From positions 1,888,501-1,952,500 of the forward strand of contig NZ_CP134147.1 in assembly GCF_032163505.1 (NCBI RefSeq): a DNA stretch of 64,000 nucleotides, written 5' to 3'. Position numbers and translations under genes: made by a program. Shown here in pieces: positions 56,610 to 64,000 of the stretch (within the stretch, counting starts at the first letter, position 1; each line of letters begins with the position of its first letter). The notes below the pieces were generated by a model. That model did not search any database, had not been told where the DNA came from, and was given only the letters and a program-made list of their open reading frames with translations. The DNA comes from Streptococcus parasanguinis. GTDB lineage: Bacteria > Bacillota > Bacilli > Lactobacillales > Streptococcaceae.

Positions 56610-56621
56610 ACCATTCATATC

Positions 56622-57320
56622 TTACAAATTACGCAAAGCGTCTTCGAGTGCTGTTTTTTGTTGTGTTTTTTCATCGATTTCCTTGATGATGCGAGCAGGG
56701 ACACCAGCTACGACCACATTTTCAGGAACATCTTGAGTAACGATAGCTCCAGCGGCAACGACTGAACCGTTCCCTACTTGAACCCCTTCAATCACAACTG
56801 CATTGGCACCGACCAAGACATTATCGCCGATCCGAACAGGCTCAGCAGAAGCTGGCTCAATGACACCTGCAAGAACGGCACCTGCACCGATGTGGCTGTT
56901 TTTACCAACTGTTGCACGGCCACCAAGGATAGCCCCCATATCAATCATGGTTCCTGCACCGATTTCAGCACCAATATTGATGACAGCCCCCATCATCACG
57001 ACAGCATTGTCTTCGATGGTCACTTGGTCACGGATAATAGCACCTGGTTCAATACGTGCATTTAGATAGCGCTTATCCAGCAAGGGAACAGCTGAATTAC
57101 GGCCATCTTGTTCGACCACATAATCCTTGTTCTCTGTCAAGTTGGCAAGAAGGGGCTCGATATCTTTCCAGTCACCGAACAAAACATTGCCAAGCTTGGT
57201 AACAGAAGCAGGAACAGCTGTTGCCAATTCCCCTTCAAAGGTTACTTTCACATTTGTTTTCTTTTCTGCATTTCCAATAAAAGCGATAATTTCTTGAGCA
57301 GACATTTTTTGTGCAGTCAT
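56622..57320 (-). CDS. dapH: Tetrahydrodipicolinate N-acetyltransferase
   Basis: 232 residues from [11 protein letters not shown]; acetylates tetrahydrodipicolinate in DAP/lysine synthesis. The C-terminal half shows hexapeptide repeats (left-handed beta-helix), e.g. [18 protein letters not shown]. The frame opens four codons earlier, but GGAG is six nt before this ATG and the family start matches. An extended -10 lies at 57356. Confidence 0.95.
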   Translation of the reverse strand: MTAQKMSAQEIIAFIGNAEKKTNVKVTFEGELATAVPASVTKLGNVLFGDWKDIEPLLANLTENKDYVVEQDGRNSAVPLLDKRYLNARIEPGAIIRDQVTIEDNAVVMMGAVINIGAEIGAGTMIDMGAILGGRATVGKNSHIGAGAVLAGVIEPASAEPVRIGDNVLVGANAVVIEGVQVGNGSVVAAGAIVTQDVPENVVVAGVPARIIKEIDEKTQQKTALEDALRNL

Positions 57321-57355
57321 GAGATTCTCCATTCATTTCAATTAAAGGTATCCAT

Positions 57356-57364
57356 ATTATACCA
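57356..57364 (-). promoter_or_regulatory. Extended -10 promoter of dapH
   Basis: TGGTATAAT about 35 nt upstream of the dapH start, in the short gap after the 57386 gene. Confidence 0.5.
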
Positions 57365-57385
57365 CAAACCCAAAGAGATGAACAC

Positions 57386-58627
57386 CTAAGGCGACGTGGT
57401 TGTAGCCTGATCCTCCAGGCCTGTCATTTCACTGATGGTGCGATTGCTTCCAAAACGAATAATGACTGATCGCGAATCAGAAAGTTTATAGTGAAAGGTT
57501 AAAAAAGACTCTGAACCCATCATACTCGACCAAGAAACACGGCTAGGAATTCCGACTGTATTCACAAGATCTGCATAGCTGGTTCCTATTTTAATATTGG
57601 CAAAATCCTCTCTATTCAAACTGCCATTTTTATTGGCTAATCGCTCACTGTTTAAGTTCTCAAAATTAAGAGAAGATAGACGGCTACTAATCATATTTGA
57701 AAGCAAAACAGATACAGAAGAAGGGGATCCTTCAACCTCATAATCCAAGCTTGTCATGAAAGGACCGACACTACCCTCTTGGTAGGTTTCTTCCCCACTA
57801 CTAGCCTTGCCCAGTACAGCTACCACATCCTGCGGAGACAGATAAGTTGAAGAGGTACGACCTTGATCCCCCTCACTTAAACCAGGAATCAGGGAAATCG
57901 CCTTCTCATAGGTCACTTGAAACTGAAATTCACCTTCCGGTGCAATCAAGGTACTCGTACCACTCTTCAAGGTTTCCTTTCTGGTTCCATAAGACCGACC
58001 AGTGCTTCCATATTCACTAGTAGTAGAAGAAGGAGCTTCCTCACTATGGATACCTCCTGAAGCCAGATAGGCAAATAATCCCAGCATGGCCAATAATCCA
58101 AAAAAGGCTGCTAGCGAAGACCCTCCACTATTAGAGGAAGGAGAGTAGGTTTTCGTCCTATCCGATTGGGAGTCTAGCACCGTTTGCCTTGGTTCTGAAT
58201 GCCTGCTTCCCCCTATTGAAGCCAGATCGGCTTCTGAAATCAAGCGACTCCCACCCTGGTGCTCTACTTTTTTCTCAGCTGAAGGAGACTGCCCTATTGT
58301 ATCTTGTGCTGGTGTTTCTGACCTTGCTTCTTCTGTTAGTGGTGTAGCAAGAACGACCTGAGCTGATTCGTCTTCAGGTGTAGCAAATGAGCCTTCCTTT
58401 GGATCATACGATTCCTTCTTCACACCAATCGCTGGTTCGTCTTTTCGTTCCTCTTCTTGTTTCACCTCTTCCTGAAAAGCAGGGACTTCTACCACTTCTG
58501 GCTCTTTTGTGAGCGTATCTTCTAGCTTCTCAGGACTTCCTTTTTCTAAGGGTGCTTCTTTCGGCTGGCCTTTCGAAAACCGACTCTGGTGCTCATTTCG
58601 TAGATGCGACCAGTCTTTATTTCCCAT
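57386..58627 (-). CDS. Single-pass membrane protein with tandem LG-motif domains, paralogue 1
   Basis: 413 residues, unrecognised. A long acidic cytoplasmic N-terminus (about 1-168) is followed by one helix (SSLAAFFGLLAMLGLFAYLA, about 169-190) and an extracellular part. That part has two similar segments: SPQDVVAVLGKASSGE (about 265) and FANIKIGTSYADLVNTVGIP (about 345), each followed by beta strands. The pattern (small helix, LG-x-P/A turn, strands) recalls BamE/BLIP-like or DUF3862-type domains; this is a visual inference. The cytoplasmic motif HQGGSRLISEADLASIG is identical in the next gene. RBS AAAGGAGAGG precedes the ATG. Last gene of the cluster. Confidence 0.8.
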   Translation of the reverse strand: MGNKDWSHLRNEHQSRFSKGQPKEAPLEKGSPEKLEDTLTKEPEVVEVPAFQEEVKQEEERKDEPAIGVKKESYDPKEGSFATPEDESAQVVLATPLTEEARSETPAQDTIGQSPSAEKKVEHQGGSRLISEADLASIGGSRHSEPRQTVLDSQSDRTKTYSPSSNSGGSSLAAFFGLLAMLGLFAYLASGGIHSEEAPSSTTSEYGSTGRSYGTRKETLKSGTSTLIAPEGEFQFQVTYEKAISLIPGLSEGDQGRTSSTYLSPQDVVAVLGKASSGEETYQEGSVGPFMTSLDYEVEGSPSSVSVLLSNMISSRLSSLNFENLNSERLANKNGSLNREDFANIKIGTSYADLVNTVGIPSRVSWSSMMGSESFLTFHYKLSDSRSVIIRFGSNRTISEMTGLEDQATTTSP

Positions 58628-58666
58628 TGTCCTCTCCTTTTATTTAAAATGCTTCGGCTGATTTTT

Positions 58667-59572
58667 TTACTGTGCTGTAGATGTAGAGGAAGCTGGTGTG
58701 GTCGCTACCTCTTTCGATTTGATATCCTTGATGGTTTGCCGGCTATCAAAATGGATTTGAACCGTTTGAGAATCCGATAATCGATAGGTAAAGGAAGGCG
58801 CTTCCCCGTAACCTAAAAGCCCAGATACATATATTTCATCCGGAATCCCTACCGTATTGAGTAGGTCTAAATAAGGCATTCCGACCTTGATAGTGGCAAA
58901 ATCGTCCTTCGTCAAGCTCCCATTCTTATTCGCAAATCGGTCACTTTTTAAGTGTTTCAAACTTAAAAGAGAGATCCTGTAAAAGGCACCTGTTTTTTCA
59001 AGAAGAACCTTCCCATCTGCATCCTTTGATTGGTAATCTAATGTCAGCAAAAAGGGACTGGAACTGCTATCACTATACGTTGCTTCCCCACTCCTCGCTT
59101 TACCTAATGCTGCAACGACATCTTGTGGGTCTACCGTCCCAAAAGAGGTCTTTTTTTCTTCCACTGCAAAATTAGGAATGAGAGACATGGCCTTTTCATA
59201 GGTTGGCTGAAATTGAAATTCATTAGCTGAGGCGATATAAGAACTATTTTCACTGGTCAGATATTCCGTTCTGATACCATCACGTGATAAACCATTGATC
59301 CCCTCACTCGAAGAAGATGAAGAAGAGCTTTTATTAACTTCGTTTTGAAGCACAAACACAAAAGCCATTAACAAGGCGAACCACCCAAAAAATCGCAAAA
59401 GCGAACCAATCCCCTCTTTTGAGGAAGAAGGGGAAGACGCCATCGTATCTGAATGGCTTCTAGTATCCTGATGATTGTCCATCCCTATTGAAGCAAGGTC
59501 AGCCTCTGAAATCAAGCGGCTCCCACCCTGGTGAGAGGAAGCTGCCTTGATGTCTGTCCGTTGATCGTCCAA
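58667..59572 (-). CDS. Single-pass membrane protein with tandem LG-motif domains, paralogue 2
   Basis: 301 residues. It starts with TTG, six nt after AAAGGAG. It shares HQGGSRLISEADLASIG with paralogue 1, but its cytoplasmic part is only about 50 residues. Helix at about 58-78 (GWFALLMAFVFVLQN). Extracellular segments match paralogue 1 closely: DPQDVVAALGKARSGEATYS and KVGMPYLDLLNTVGIPDE, plus FANKNGSLTKDDFA. A tandem duplication of paralogue 1 or the reverse is evident. Function unknown. Confidence 0.8.
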   Translation of the reverse strand: MDDQRTDIKAASSHQGGSRLISEADLASIGMDNHQDTRSHSDTMASSPSSSKEGIGSLLRFFGWFALLMAFVFVLQNEVNKSSSSSSSSEGINGLSRDGIRTEYLTSENSSYIASANEFQFQPTYEKAMSLIPNFAVEEKKTSFGTVDPQDVVAALGKARSGEATYSDSSSSPFLLTLDYQSKDADGKVLLEKTGAFYRISLLSLKHLKSDRFANKNGSLTKDDFATIKVGMPYLDLLNTVGIPDEIYVSGLLGYGEAPSFTYRLSDSQTVQIHFDSRQTIKDIKSKEVATTPASSTSTAQ

Positions 59573-59586
59573 TGATGTCTCCTTTC

Positions 59587-60285
59587 TTATACCAACACCA
59601 ATTTCTTGGCTTTTTTCTTGAATTCCATCACCACTTCTGGCTGTCCTGGTAGCTGGTAAGTCGCGCGATAGCCCATTCCGCCATCTGGCATTTCCCCCCA
59701 GACCAATCGTTGGGGATTTCCTAGTTTCTTAATGAGCTGGGCGAATTCTGTACCTTTTTTCTCTTTTTCAGTAGTGATTTCTTTCTCACTGTTTGTCTTC
59801 TCTTTTACATCCAACAAATTCGTCGCATCCACCATCGTCAAGCGATACCCCTGGTCTCTTTCCTGTTCAAACCACAAGGTCACACTTTTCTTGCCCTGAT
59901 CGGTTTGCTTAGCCGCATAGGTTAAGACGAGAACCGTTTTATCCCCTTGGGCTGTCTTAGTGTAGCGAACTTTTTGAGCTTTTCCCCATTCCGTCACAAC
60001 TGTTTCCAAGCGGGTTCCTGGTTGCTGACTCTGCTTGAGACGAACTTTCAAATTCGCCACAGCTTCGATGGTCCATTTAAACTGTTTGATTTCTTGTTCC
60101 TTGCTGACCAAATTCTTGTGATCCTTTGGCTGGAAATGAGTCAGTGTTTGGTCCTCCTTGGTATCGGTTCCTTGCTCTTGCACCTGGATGCTTGCAATCG
60201 CAAGTAAGAGCCCTAAAACAAAACACAAAAACGGCAACAAGAGTTCTTTTCGATTCTTTTTCATCCACTCGATCATCTGCTTCAC
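59587..60285 (-). CDS. Single-pass membrane protein with tandem LG-motif domains, paralogue 3
   Basis: 232 residues. GTG start overlaps the upstream stop (GTGA), a coupled arrangement; the N-terminus MKQMIEWMKKNRK matches MKQWIEHHKR of paralogue 4. One helix at about 13-33, then an extracellular part with two weakly similar units (VVTEWGKAQKVRY and FAQLIKKLGNPQRLVWG) each followed by strands. Function unknown. Confidence 0.78.
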   Translation of the reverse strand: MKQMIEWMKKNRKELLLPFLCFVLGLLLAIASIQVQEQGTDTKEDQTLTHFQPKDHKNLVSKEQEIKQFKWTIEAVANLKVRLKQSQQPGTRLETVVTEWGKAQKVRYTKTAQGDKTVLVLTYAAKQTDQGKKSVTLWFEQERDQGYRLTMVDATNLLDVKEKTNSEKEITTEKEKKGTEFAQLIKKLGNPQRLVWGEMPDGGMGYRATYQLPGQPEVVMEFKKKAKKLVLV

Positions 60286-60980
60286 CCCTTCTTCGTCAAA
60301 CGATACTGACCAGTCTGGTCGCGTTCAAAGGTCAAAGAGACCAGTCCATCTGTCACCTGATAAGACAGGGCTAGGACTTGCTTGTCCTTTTCAGAGGTCA
60401 AACTAAGAGAATTGGGAAGACCTGATTTTTTCAAGACATCTTCTACTGCTATCCCCTTTTCCTTTTTTCCATCTAGCGTCTGATAGCCTGTAAAATCTGC
60501 CAGTTTTAAGTTCTTTTTGCTCTGATAGTGAGCCGACTTGGGCGCAAATCCTTGAATCGAGCTCAAATAAAAGGTATCATCCTGCCTTTGAAATTCTATG
60601 GTATAAGGATGAATCCCCTGCACAGGAATCCCATAGCCTAGCTGGACTTGCGCTCCAAAACTCGTATCTTCTTGTGTAAAACTCGCTGCTTTTCCAAATT
60701 TTTTGATGAAGGCAGACAAAGTCACCCAATTTTTTTGTGTCTTTCCTTCTCCCTTTGCAAGCTCTAATGACAACAAGTCTTCTAGAGCCGGCTCTTTGGA
60801 AGAAGGAGCGACAAATTGTTGGCTAGCTTCTTGCATTCGAGATAGGCTCAGCAAACGGTCTTTTGGCAAGGTTTTCACTGGATGAATCATAAACACCAAG
60901 CAAACACCAACCATAAAAGCCAGCAAAGCACTTGCAGCTTTTTGGAGGATCCGCTTATGATGTTCTATCCACTGTTTCAT
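60282..60980 (-). CDS. Single-pass membrane protein with tandem LG-motif domains, paralogue 4
   Basis: 232 residues from MKQWIEHHKR; the frame allows a start three codons earlier (60989). One helix at about 12-32, then two units (LSAFIKKFGKAASFTQED and VEDVLKKSGLPNSLSLT), each leading into TIEFxxxDxxYxLS/T-type strands. First gene of a four-gene run (60980 to 57386) after the terminator of paralogue 5. Function unknown. Confidence 0.78.
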   Translation of the reverse strand: MKQWIEHHKRILQKAASALLAFMVGVCLVFMIHPVKTLPKDRLLSLSRMQEASQQFVAPSSKEPALEDLLSLELAKGEGKTQKNWVTLSAFIKKFGKAASFTQEDTSFGAQVQLGYGIPVQGIHPYTIEFQRQDDTFYLSSIQGFAPKSAHYQSKKNLKLADFTGYQTLDGKKEKGIAVEDVLKKSGLPNSLSLTSEKDKQVLALSYQVTDGLVSLTFERDQTGQYRLTKKG

Positions 60981-61059
60981 TTCTTCCATCCTTCATGCTC
61001 TTTCTATTCAAACTCCTTCTATTGTATAGAAAATTAGCGTATTTGTCTCGTCTTATCCC

Positions 61060-61083
61060 AAAAAAGAGGCGCTTGCCTCTTTC
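61060..61083 (-). terminator. Intrinsic terminator of paralogue 5
   Basis: AAAGAGGC-AAGC-GCCTCTTT hairpin with a T run on the minus strand. It separates 61097-62185 from the following four genes. Confidence 0.8.
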
Positions 61084-61096
61084 TTGTCTGATCCGT

Positions 61097-62185
61097 TTAG
61101 TAGCTGTCTTTACTGCTCAAGAGGAAATCTCCATTTTCTTGGCGAATAAAGGTCAAATCCACGTAGTCCCCATTTTTCTTTTGGAAGTCCATGACCAACT
61201 CTATCTCGTCTGAATCATCAGATAAACTCACCGTCAGATTGACTGCATCACCGTATTTTTCTAAAAGCTCTTTGTAAGAGGTCCCTCCAGCACCGGTTTC
61301 ACTATCTCCAACCTTGAACCCATCTGCAAAGTTATCCTCAACCGTAAGATTTTTCCCAAATTGATTAAATTCAAATTTGACAAGCTGGAATTCTTTCCCT
61401 TTCTTAGAGTAAGTCGCTTTGACCTCTTTATTATAAGAGTTATCATCCCAAAATAATTTCAATTCTCCACTTTCAAATTGAACGGAGCTAGCTTTCCCAT
61501 AAGCTTCAATCATTTCCTCAGGAGTCTCCCCAGCATCACTTCCTGTTAAAAACTGAAGTTGCTCGATATCAGACTGTTTCCAGCTAAAATCAACTTCCGC
61601 GTCTTCTGCGGTCAATTGATCCAAATCGATATTGGAAGACGAACCAGACTGGTTACCTGACCAAGAAGTCTGCTTTCTAGATGATGACGTGCTAGGGCTA
61701 GCATGACCAATCAAATAGCCACTGACTCCACCGATAAGAAGCCCAACTAAAATCCCAAGGGCAAAACGAATCGCCTTCTTGTCTGCAGTATCCATCGGTC
61801 TTCCAACAGGAGAAAGAGGAGCTTGTGGAATAGGTGTCTCAGGAACAGGCACTGTTTGCGGACCAACTGGCTCAGCTGCCATGTTTTGAGGAGCTTGAGG
61901 CGCAGGTTGGAATGGAGGAGTCGGTTGGGGAGTAGCAACTACATCCGGATGTTCTCCAACAGTTGCTTCATCCACCTTTGGAGGCTCCACTGTTTCTGAA
62001 ACAGCTGGCTCGTCTGCTTCTTCTTTCATTGCTTTCATCTCCGTCACTGAAAGGCCACTAACTTCTGGAACAACCAAGTCTTCGGCTTCTTCTTTTGGGA
62101 CAAAGGCTGGCGCAGCCACATCAAAATGCGGTGTCCCATCTAAGGGAGTATCTTTCATAAATTGTTCTTGATCTTTCTCGGACAT
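61097..62185 (-). CDS. Single-pass membrane protein with tandem LG-motif domains, paralogue 5
   Basis: 362 residues. Long acidic, Pro-rich cytoplasmic part (about 1-138); helix about 141-163 with Gly zipper-like spacing (LGILVGLLIGGVSGYLIG); Ser-rich linker; then two units (TPEEMIEAYGKASSVQF and SYKELLEKYGDAVNLTV), each followed by acidic beta strands ending DxTFIRQENGDFLLS. The same layout as paralogues 1-4, though sequence identity is low. RBS GGAG precedes ATG. Function unknown. Confidence 0.8.
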   Translation of the reverse strand: MSEKDQEQFMKDTPLDGTPHFDVAAPAFVPKEEAEDLVVPEVSGLSVTEMKAMKEEADEPAVSETVEPPKVDEATVGEHPDVVATPQPTPPFQPAPQAPQNMAAEPVGPQTVPVPETPIPQAPLSPVGRPMDTADKKAIRFALGILVGLLIGGVSGYLIGHASPSTSSSRKQTSWSGNQSGSSSNIDLDQLTAEDAEVDFSWKQSDIEQLQFLTGSDAGETPEEMIEAYGKASSVQFESGELKLFWDDNSYNKEVKATYSKKGKEFQLVKFEFNQFGKNLTVEDNFADGFKVGDSETGAGGTSYKELLEKYGDAVNLTVSLSDDSDEIELVMDFQKKNGDYVDLTFIRQENGDFLLSSKDSY

Positions 62186-62262
62186 TTCGAATTCTCCTTT
62201 TTATTCTTCTCTTCTACTATAACATAAAACCTATCAAGGACCAACTCCTGTCTTGATGGACT

Positions 62263-62292
62263 AAAAAAGATCGGAGGGATATCCGACCTTTT
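62263..62292 (-). terminator. Intrinsic terminator-like hairpin
   Basis: AGGTCGGAT / TCCGATCTT stem and TTTTTT on the minus strand, between the pgi remnant and paralogue 5. Possibly a second terminator after pgi. Confidence 0.65.
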
Positions 62293-62423
62293 AGATGCTT
62301 ATCTTAAAATTTCTTGCGAAGGGAGACAATAGCAATCAGTTAACCATATGATTGAGAAACATAACTAGATCGTGTTTTTATAATTGATTCCAGGGGACAA
62401 AAATATGAGTTTGTTTAGCAAGT

Positions 62424-62453
62424 AAAAAAACGACCTCTTGCGAGATCGTTTTG
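62424..62453 (-). terminator. Intrinsic terminator after pgi
   Basis: AACGATCTC-GCAA-GAGGTCGTT followed by TTTTT on the minus strand, nine nt past the pgi stop. Confidence 0.85.
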
Positions 62454-62461
62454 TCTATTGA

Positions 62462-62938
62462 TTAAAGACGAGCGTTGAGTTCTGCTCCAAGTTCTTCAAA
62501 TCCTGGTTTACCAAGAAGGGCAAACATATTTTTCTTGTAGGCTTCAACACCTGGTTGGTCAAATGGGTTGATCGCGTTCAAGTAACCTGAAAGGGCGATG
62601 GCCAACTCGAAGAAGTAGATGGCATAACCAAGAGTGAAGGCATCTTGCTCAGGAAGAGTTACGTACATGTTTGGCACGTCACCGTCTGTGTGGGCAAGAA
62701 GAACACCGTCAGTTGCTTTTTTGTTTACAAAGTCAACGTCTTTCCCTTGAAGGTAACCAAGTCCATCAAGGTCTTCTTCCAATGTAGGGATGATCACGTT
62801 CTTACGTGGTTTGTCCACACGGACAACTGTTTCAAACATGATACGAGTTCCTTCTTGGATAAATTGACCCAATGAGTGCAAGTCTGTTGAGAAGTTTGCT
62901 GAAGTTGGGTAAATACCTTTTTGGTCTTTTCCTTCTGT
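62462..62938 (-). pseudogene. pgi: C-terminal remnant of glucose-6-phosphate isomerase
   Basis: About 157 residues matching the C-terminal third of streptococcal Pgi ([20 protein letters not shown] to [11 protein letters not shown]). The recognisable homology starts abruptly near 62935, and an in-frame TGA lies at 62939-62941. The family is about 449 residues, so about 290 N-terminal residues, including much of the catalytic domain, are absent. The 3' end has a proper terminator. Either a genomic deletion/rearrangement placed it here, or the contig is misjoined. A full pgi should exist elsewhere if the organism relies on glycolysis. Confidence 0.85.
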
Positions 62939-62949
62939 TCAGGCACACC

Positions 62950-63046
62950 TTATGGATGCATCTGCTGGAAATTCCCTTGCACTGGCTGGCTAGTTTGATT
63001 GACTTCAAGCTCTTTGCGCTTGACCTTGACCGTCTTTTTCTGGCAT
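62950..63046 (-). pseudogene. Small ORF with apparent frameshift
   Basis: AAGGA seven nt before ATG 63046 begins MPEKD and stops after 13 codons. Dropping one A from the AAAAA run after codon 2 gives a 31-residue frame, MPEKTVKVKRKELEVNQTS... ending MHP. I do not recognise it. It sits directly between the pgi breakpoint and a dispersed repeat, so it may be the start or scar of another gene. Confidence 0.35.
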
Positions 63047-63150
63047 GCTTTTATCCTTATAAATTTTGTTGATTTGTCATATTGCGAAAACATTGAAAAA
63101 CAATGACAAATTTTACAATATTAAAACATAAATTATTTTCCCTATCAAAA

Positions 63151-63321
63151 AGGGAGTGGGAAAGAACTTCAAACAAGTTAAAAAGTTCATCTTCCCACCC
63201 CCGCACAGTTGATCAGGCAATCTTTGGGGCTTAAAAAGCGAAGGAAGATGCCAATCAACCACCGCGTCATCTATTTTTTCTAATTTAGACCCAGAAGCCT
63301 GGACTTTTTGTCCAAGCTCTG
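63151..63321. repeat. Dispersed intergenic element, type B copy 2
   Basis: About 171 bp, related to 56438-56609 throughout. The first stem reads GAACTT/AAGTTC where copy 1 has GAACTCC/GGAGTTC. It lies downstream of the glucitol IIA gene. Confidence 0.8.
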
Positions 63322-63378
63322 AATCAATTTTTTTGACTTTTATGTTTCTAAATTGCTTGATTTTAAATTTTGTTATGG

Positions 63379-63750
63379 TCAAGCAGTTTCGAAAATCTGA
63401 ATGGTAGAGTCCTTTTCAATTACTACTGCTTGGTCTGCTGCAACATGGAGAGTGCCCGGCAGGCTGCCCTCTTTTGAACCATCAAAAGAAATCGTGATAT
63501 GGCCCAGTCCAGTTAAATTTTTTTCTACTACATTTCCTACGGCAGTAATCGAATATTCCTGACTATCTACCACCAGCTTTCCACCTTCTAGTATTGCACC
63601 TAGAAGATTTTTGTTATCGATTTTAAAACAATACTCTGCTAAGTCTTCCGGAGCTTCTTCTCCAAACAAAATGAGCATATTGGCATCTTGAATCATATTC
63701 TGAGCTTCAGGCCCCACTTGAATTACTTTAGCTTCAAAAATTTTCTTCAT
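63379..63750 (-). CDS. PTS glucitol/sorbitol-specific IIA component
   Basis: 123 residues; cytoplasmic phosphocarrier of the glucitol PTS. The pattern KVIQVGPEA, LILFGEEAPEDLAEYCF, YSITAVGNV, LTGLGHITISFDG and LPGTLHV fits the glucitol IIA family (GutA/SrlB); the conserved His is in the LGHIT segment. It follows the IIB/C gene by about 100 nt. Confidence 0.88.
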   Translation of the reverse strand: MKKIFEAKVIQVGPEAQNMIQDANMLILFGEEAPEDLAEYCFKIDNKNLLGAILEGGKLVVDSQEYSITAVGNVVEKNLTGLGHITISFDGSKEGSLPGTLHVAADQAVVIEKDSTIQIFETA

Positions 63751-63848
63751 CTAATTCCTATTCATCCTTTCTCAAATCTGTCATAAACTTATGCTTATAG
63801 ATAAGTTTAACATAATAGTTGCTATGTTTACGTGCATCTATCAAAGGT

Positions 63849-64000
63849 TTACTGATAAAGGCCAATACTAGCTATCCAAGCTACTAGCACCCGCGGAACA
63901 CCATTGAGAAAGCGTGAATAAAGCACAGAAGGGACACCAACCTCAACTGTTTCAGCCTTGGCTTCAGATAGACCGAGTGCTACAGGAATGAAATCACAAC
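63849..64000 (-). CDS. PTS glucitol/sorbitol IIBC component, C-terminal end only
   Basis: The last 50 codons are visible ([21 protein letters not shown], read in part, to ASIGLYQ). This matches the end of glucitol EIIBC (SrlE/GutE-like) proteins. The 5' part is outside the window. The order IIBC then IIA fits glucitol operons. Confidence 0.75.
   Translation of the reverse strand, partial: CDFIPVALGLSEAKAETVEVGVPSVLYSRFLNGVPRVLVAWIASIGLYQ

Overview
The window looks like a chromosome segment of an oral Streptococcus of the mitis/sanguinis group. The housekeeping genes (gltX, rnjB, estA, dut, radA, gpsA, galU, dapH) read like close relatives of pneumococcal genes. The surface proteins carry streptococcal KxYKxGKxW and YSIRK-type signals and LPxTG anchors. 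Almost everything lies on the minus strand; the clear exceptions are gpsA-galU and one Thr-rich adhesin. Species cannot be fixed by eye. No CRISPR array, IS transposase, prophage, rRNA or tRNA was seen.

Layout. 1-12442: two tandem serine-rich-repeat (SRR) surface glycoproteins, the first running off the left edge. 12678-17566: gltX, an estA-like esterase, rnjB (RNase J2) and an unrecognised 180-residue protein. 17594-18043: a promoter and an intrinsic terminator bracket about 400 nt with no ORF, a candidate non-coding RNA. 18493-20120: a two-gene ABC importer without a binding protein, behind a promoter-leader-terminator arrangement. 20664-34013: a single 4449-residue LPETG protein built from alternating FctA-type and SspB-C2-type isopeptide domains. 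34264-37746: dut, isochorismatase-like hydrolase, histidine phosphatase, radA (apparently with an ATC start) and beta-carbonic anhydrase. 38171-46146: two paralogous Thr-rich CnaB adhesins flanking a CsbB-like glycosyltransferase and a YfhO protein. 46308-49115: a DUF2079 membrane protein and a class I glutamine amidotransferase. 49390-51360: gpsA-galU. 51522-57320: C69 dipeptidase, rhomboid protease, 5-formyl-THF cyclo-ligase, M20 deacetylase and dapH. 57386-62185: five related single-pass membrane proteins with tandem small extracellular domains. 62462-64000: a C-terminal remnant of pgi at a sharp junction, a small broken ORF, and the end of a glucitol PTS operon.

The dominant theme is the cell surface: five sortase-anchored adhesins, a glycosylation pair (CsbB/YfhO) and a membrane-anchored paralogue cluster. 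Four copies of a roughly 175-bp intergenic element (18108, 53794, 56438, 63151) share a three-hairpin design, and their stems appear to covary.

Candidates for undescribed biology, in my order: the five-protein operon region at 57386-62185, the 17594-18008 RNA, the covarying repeat family, the leader RNA at 20217-20436, and the module shared by the giant YSIRK protein and the second SRR protein.
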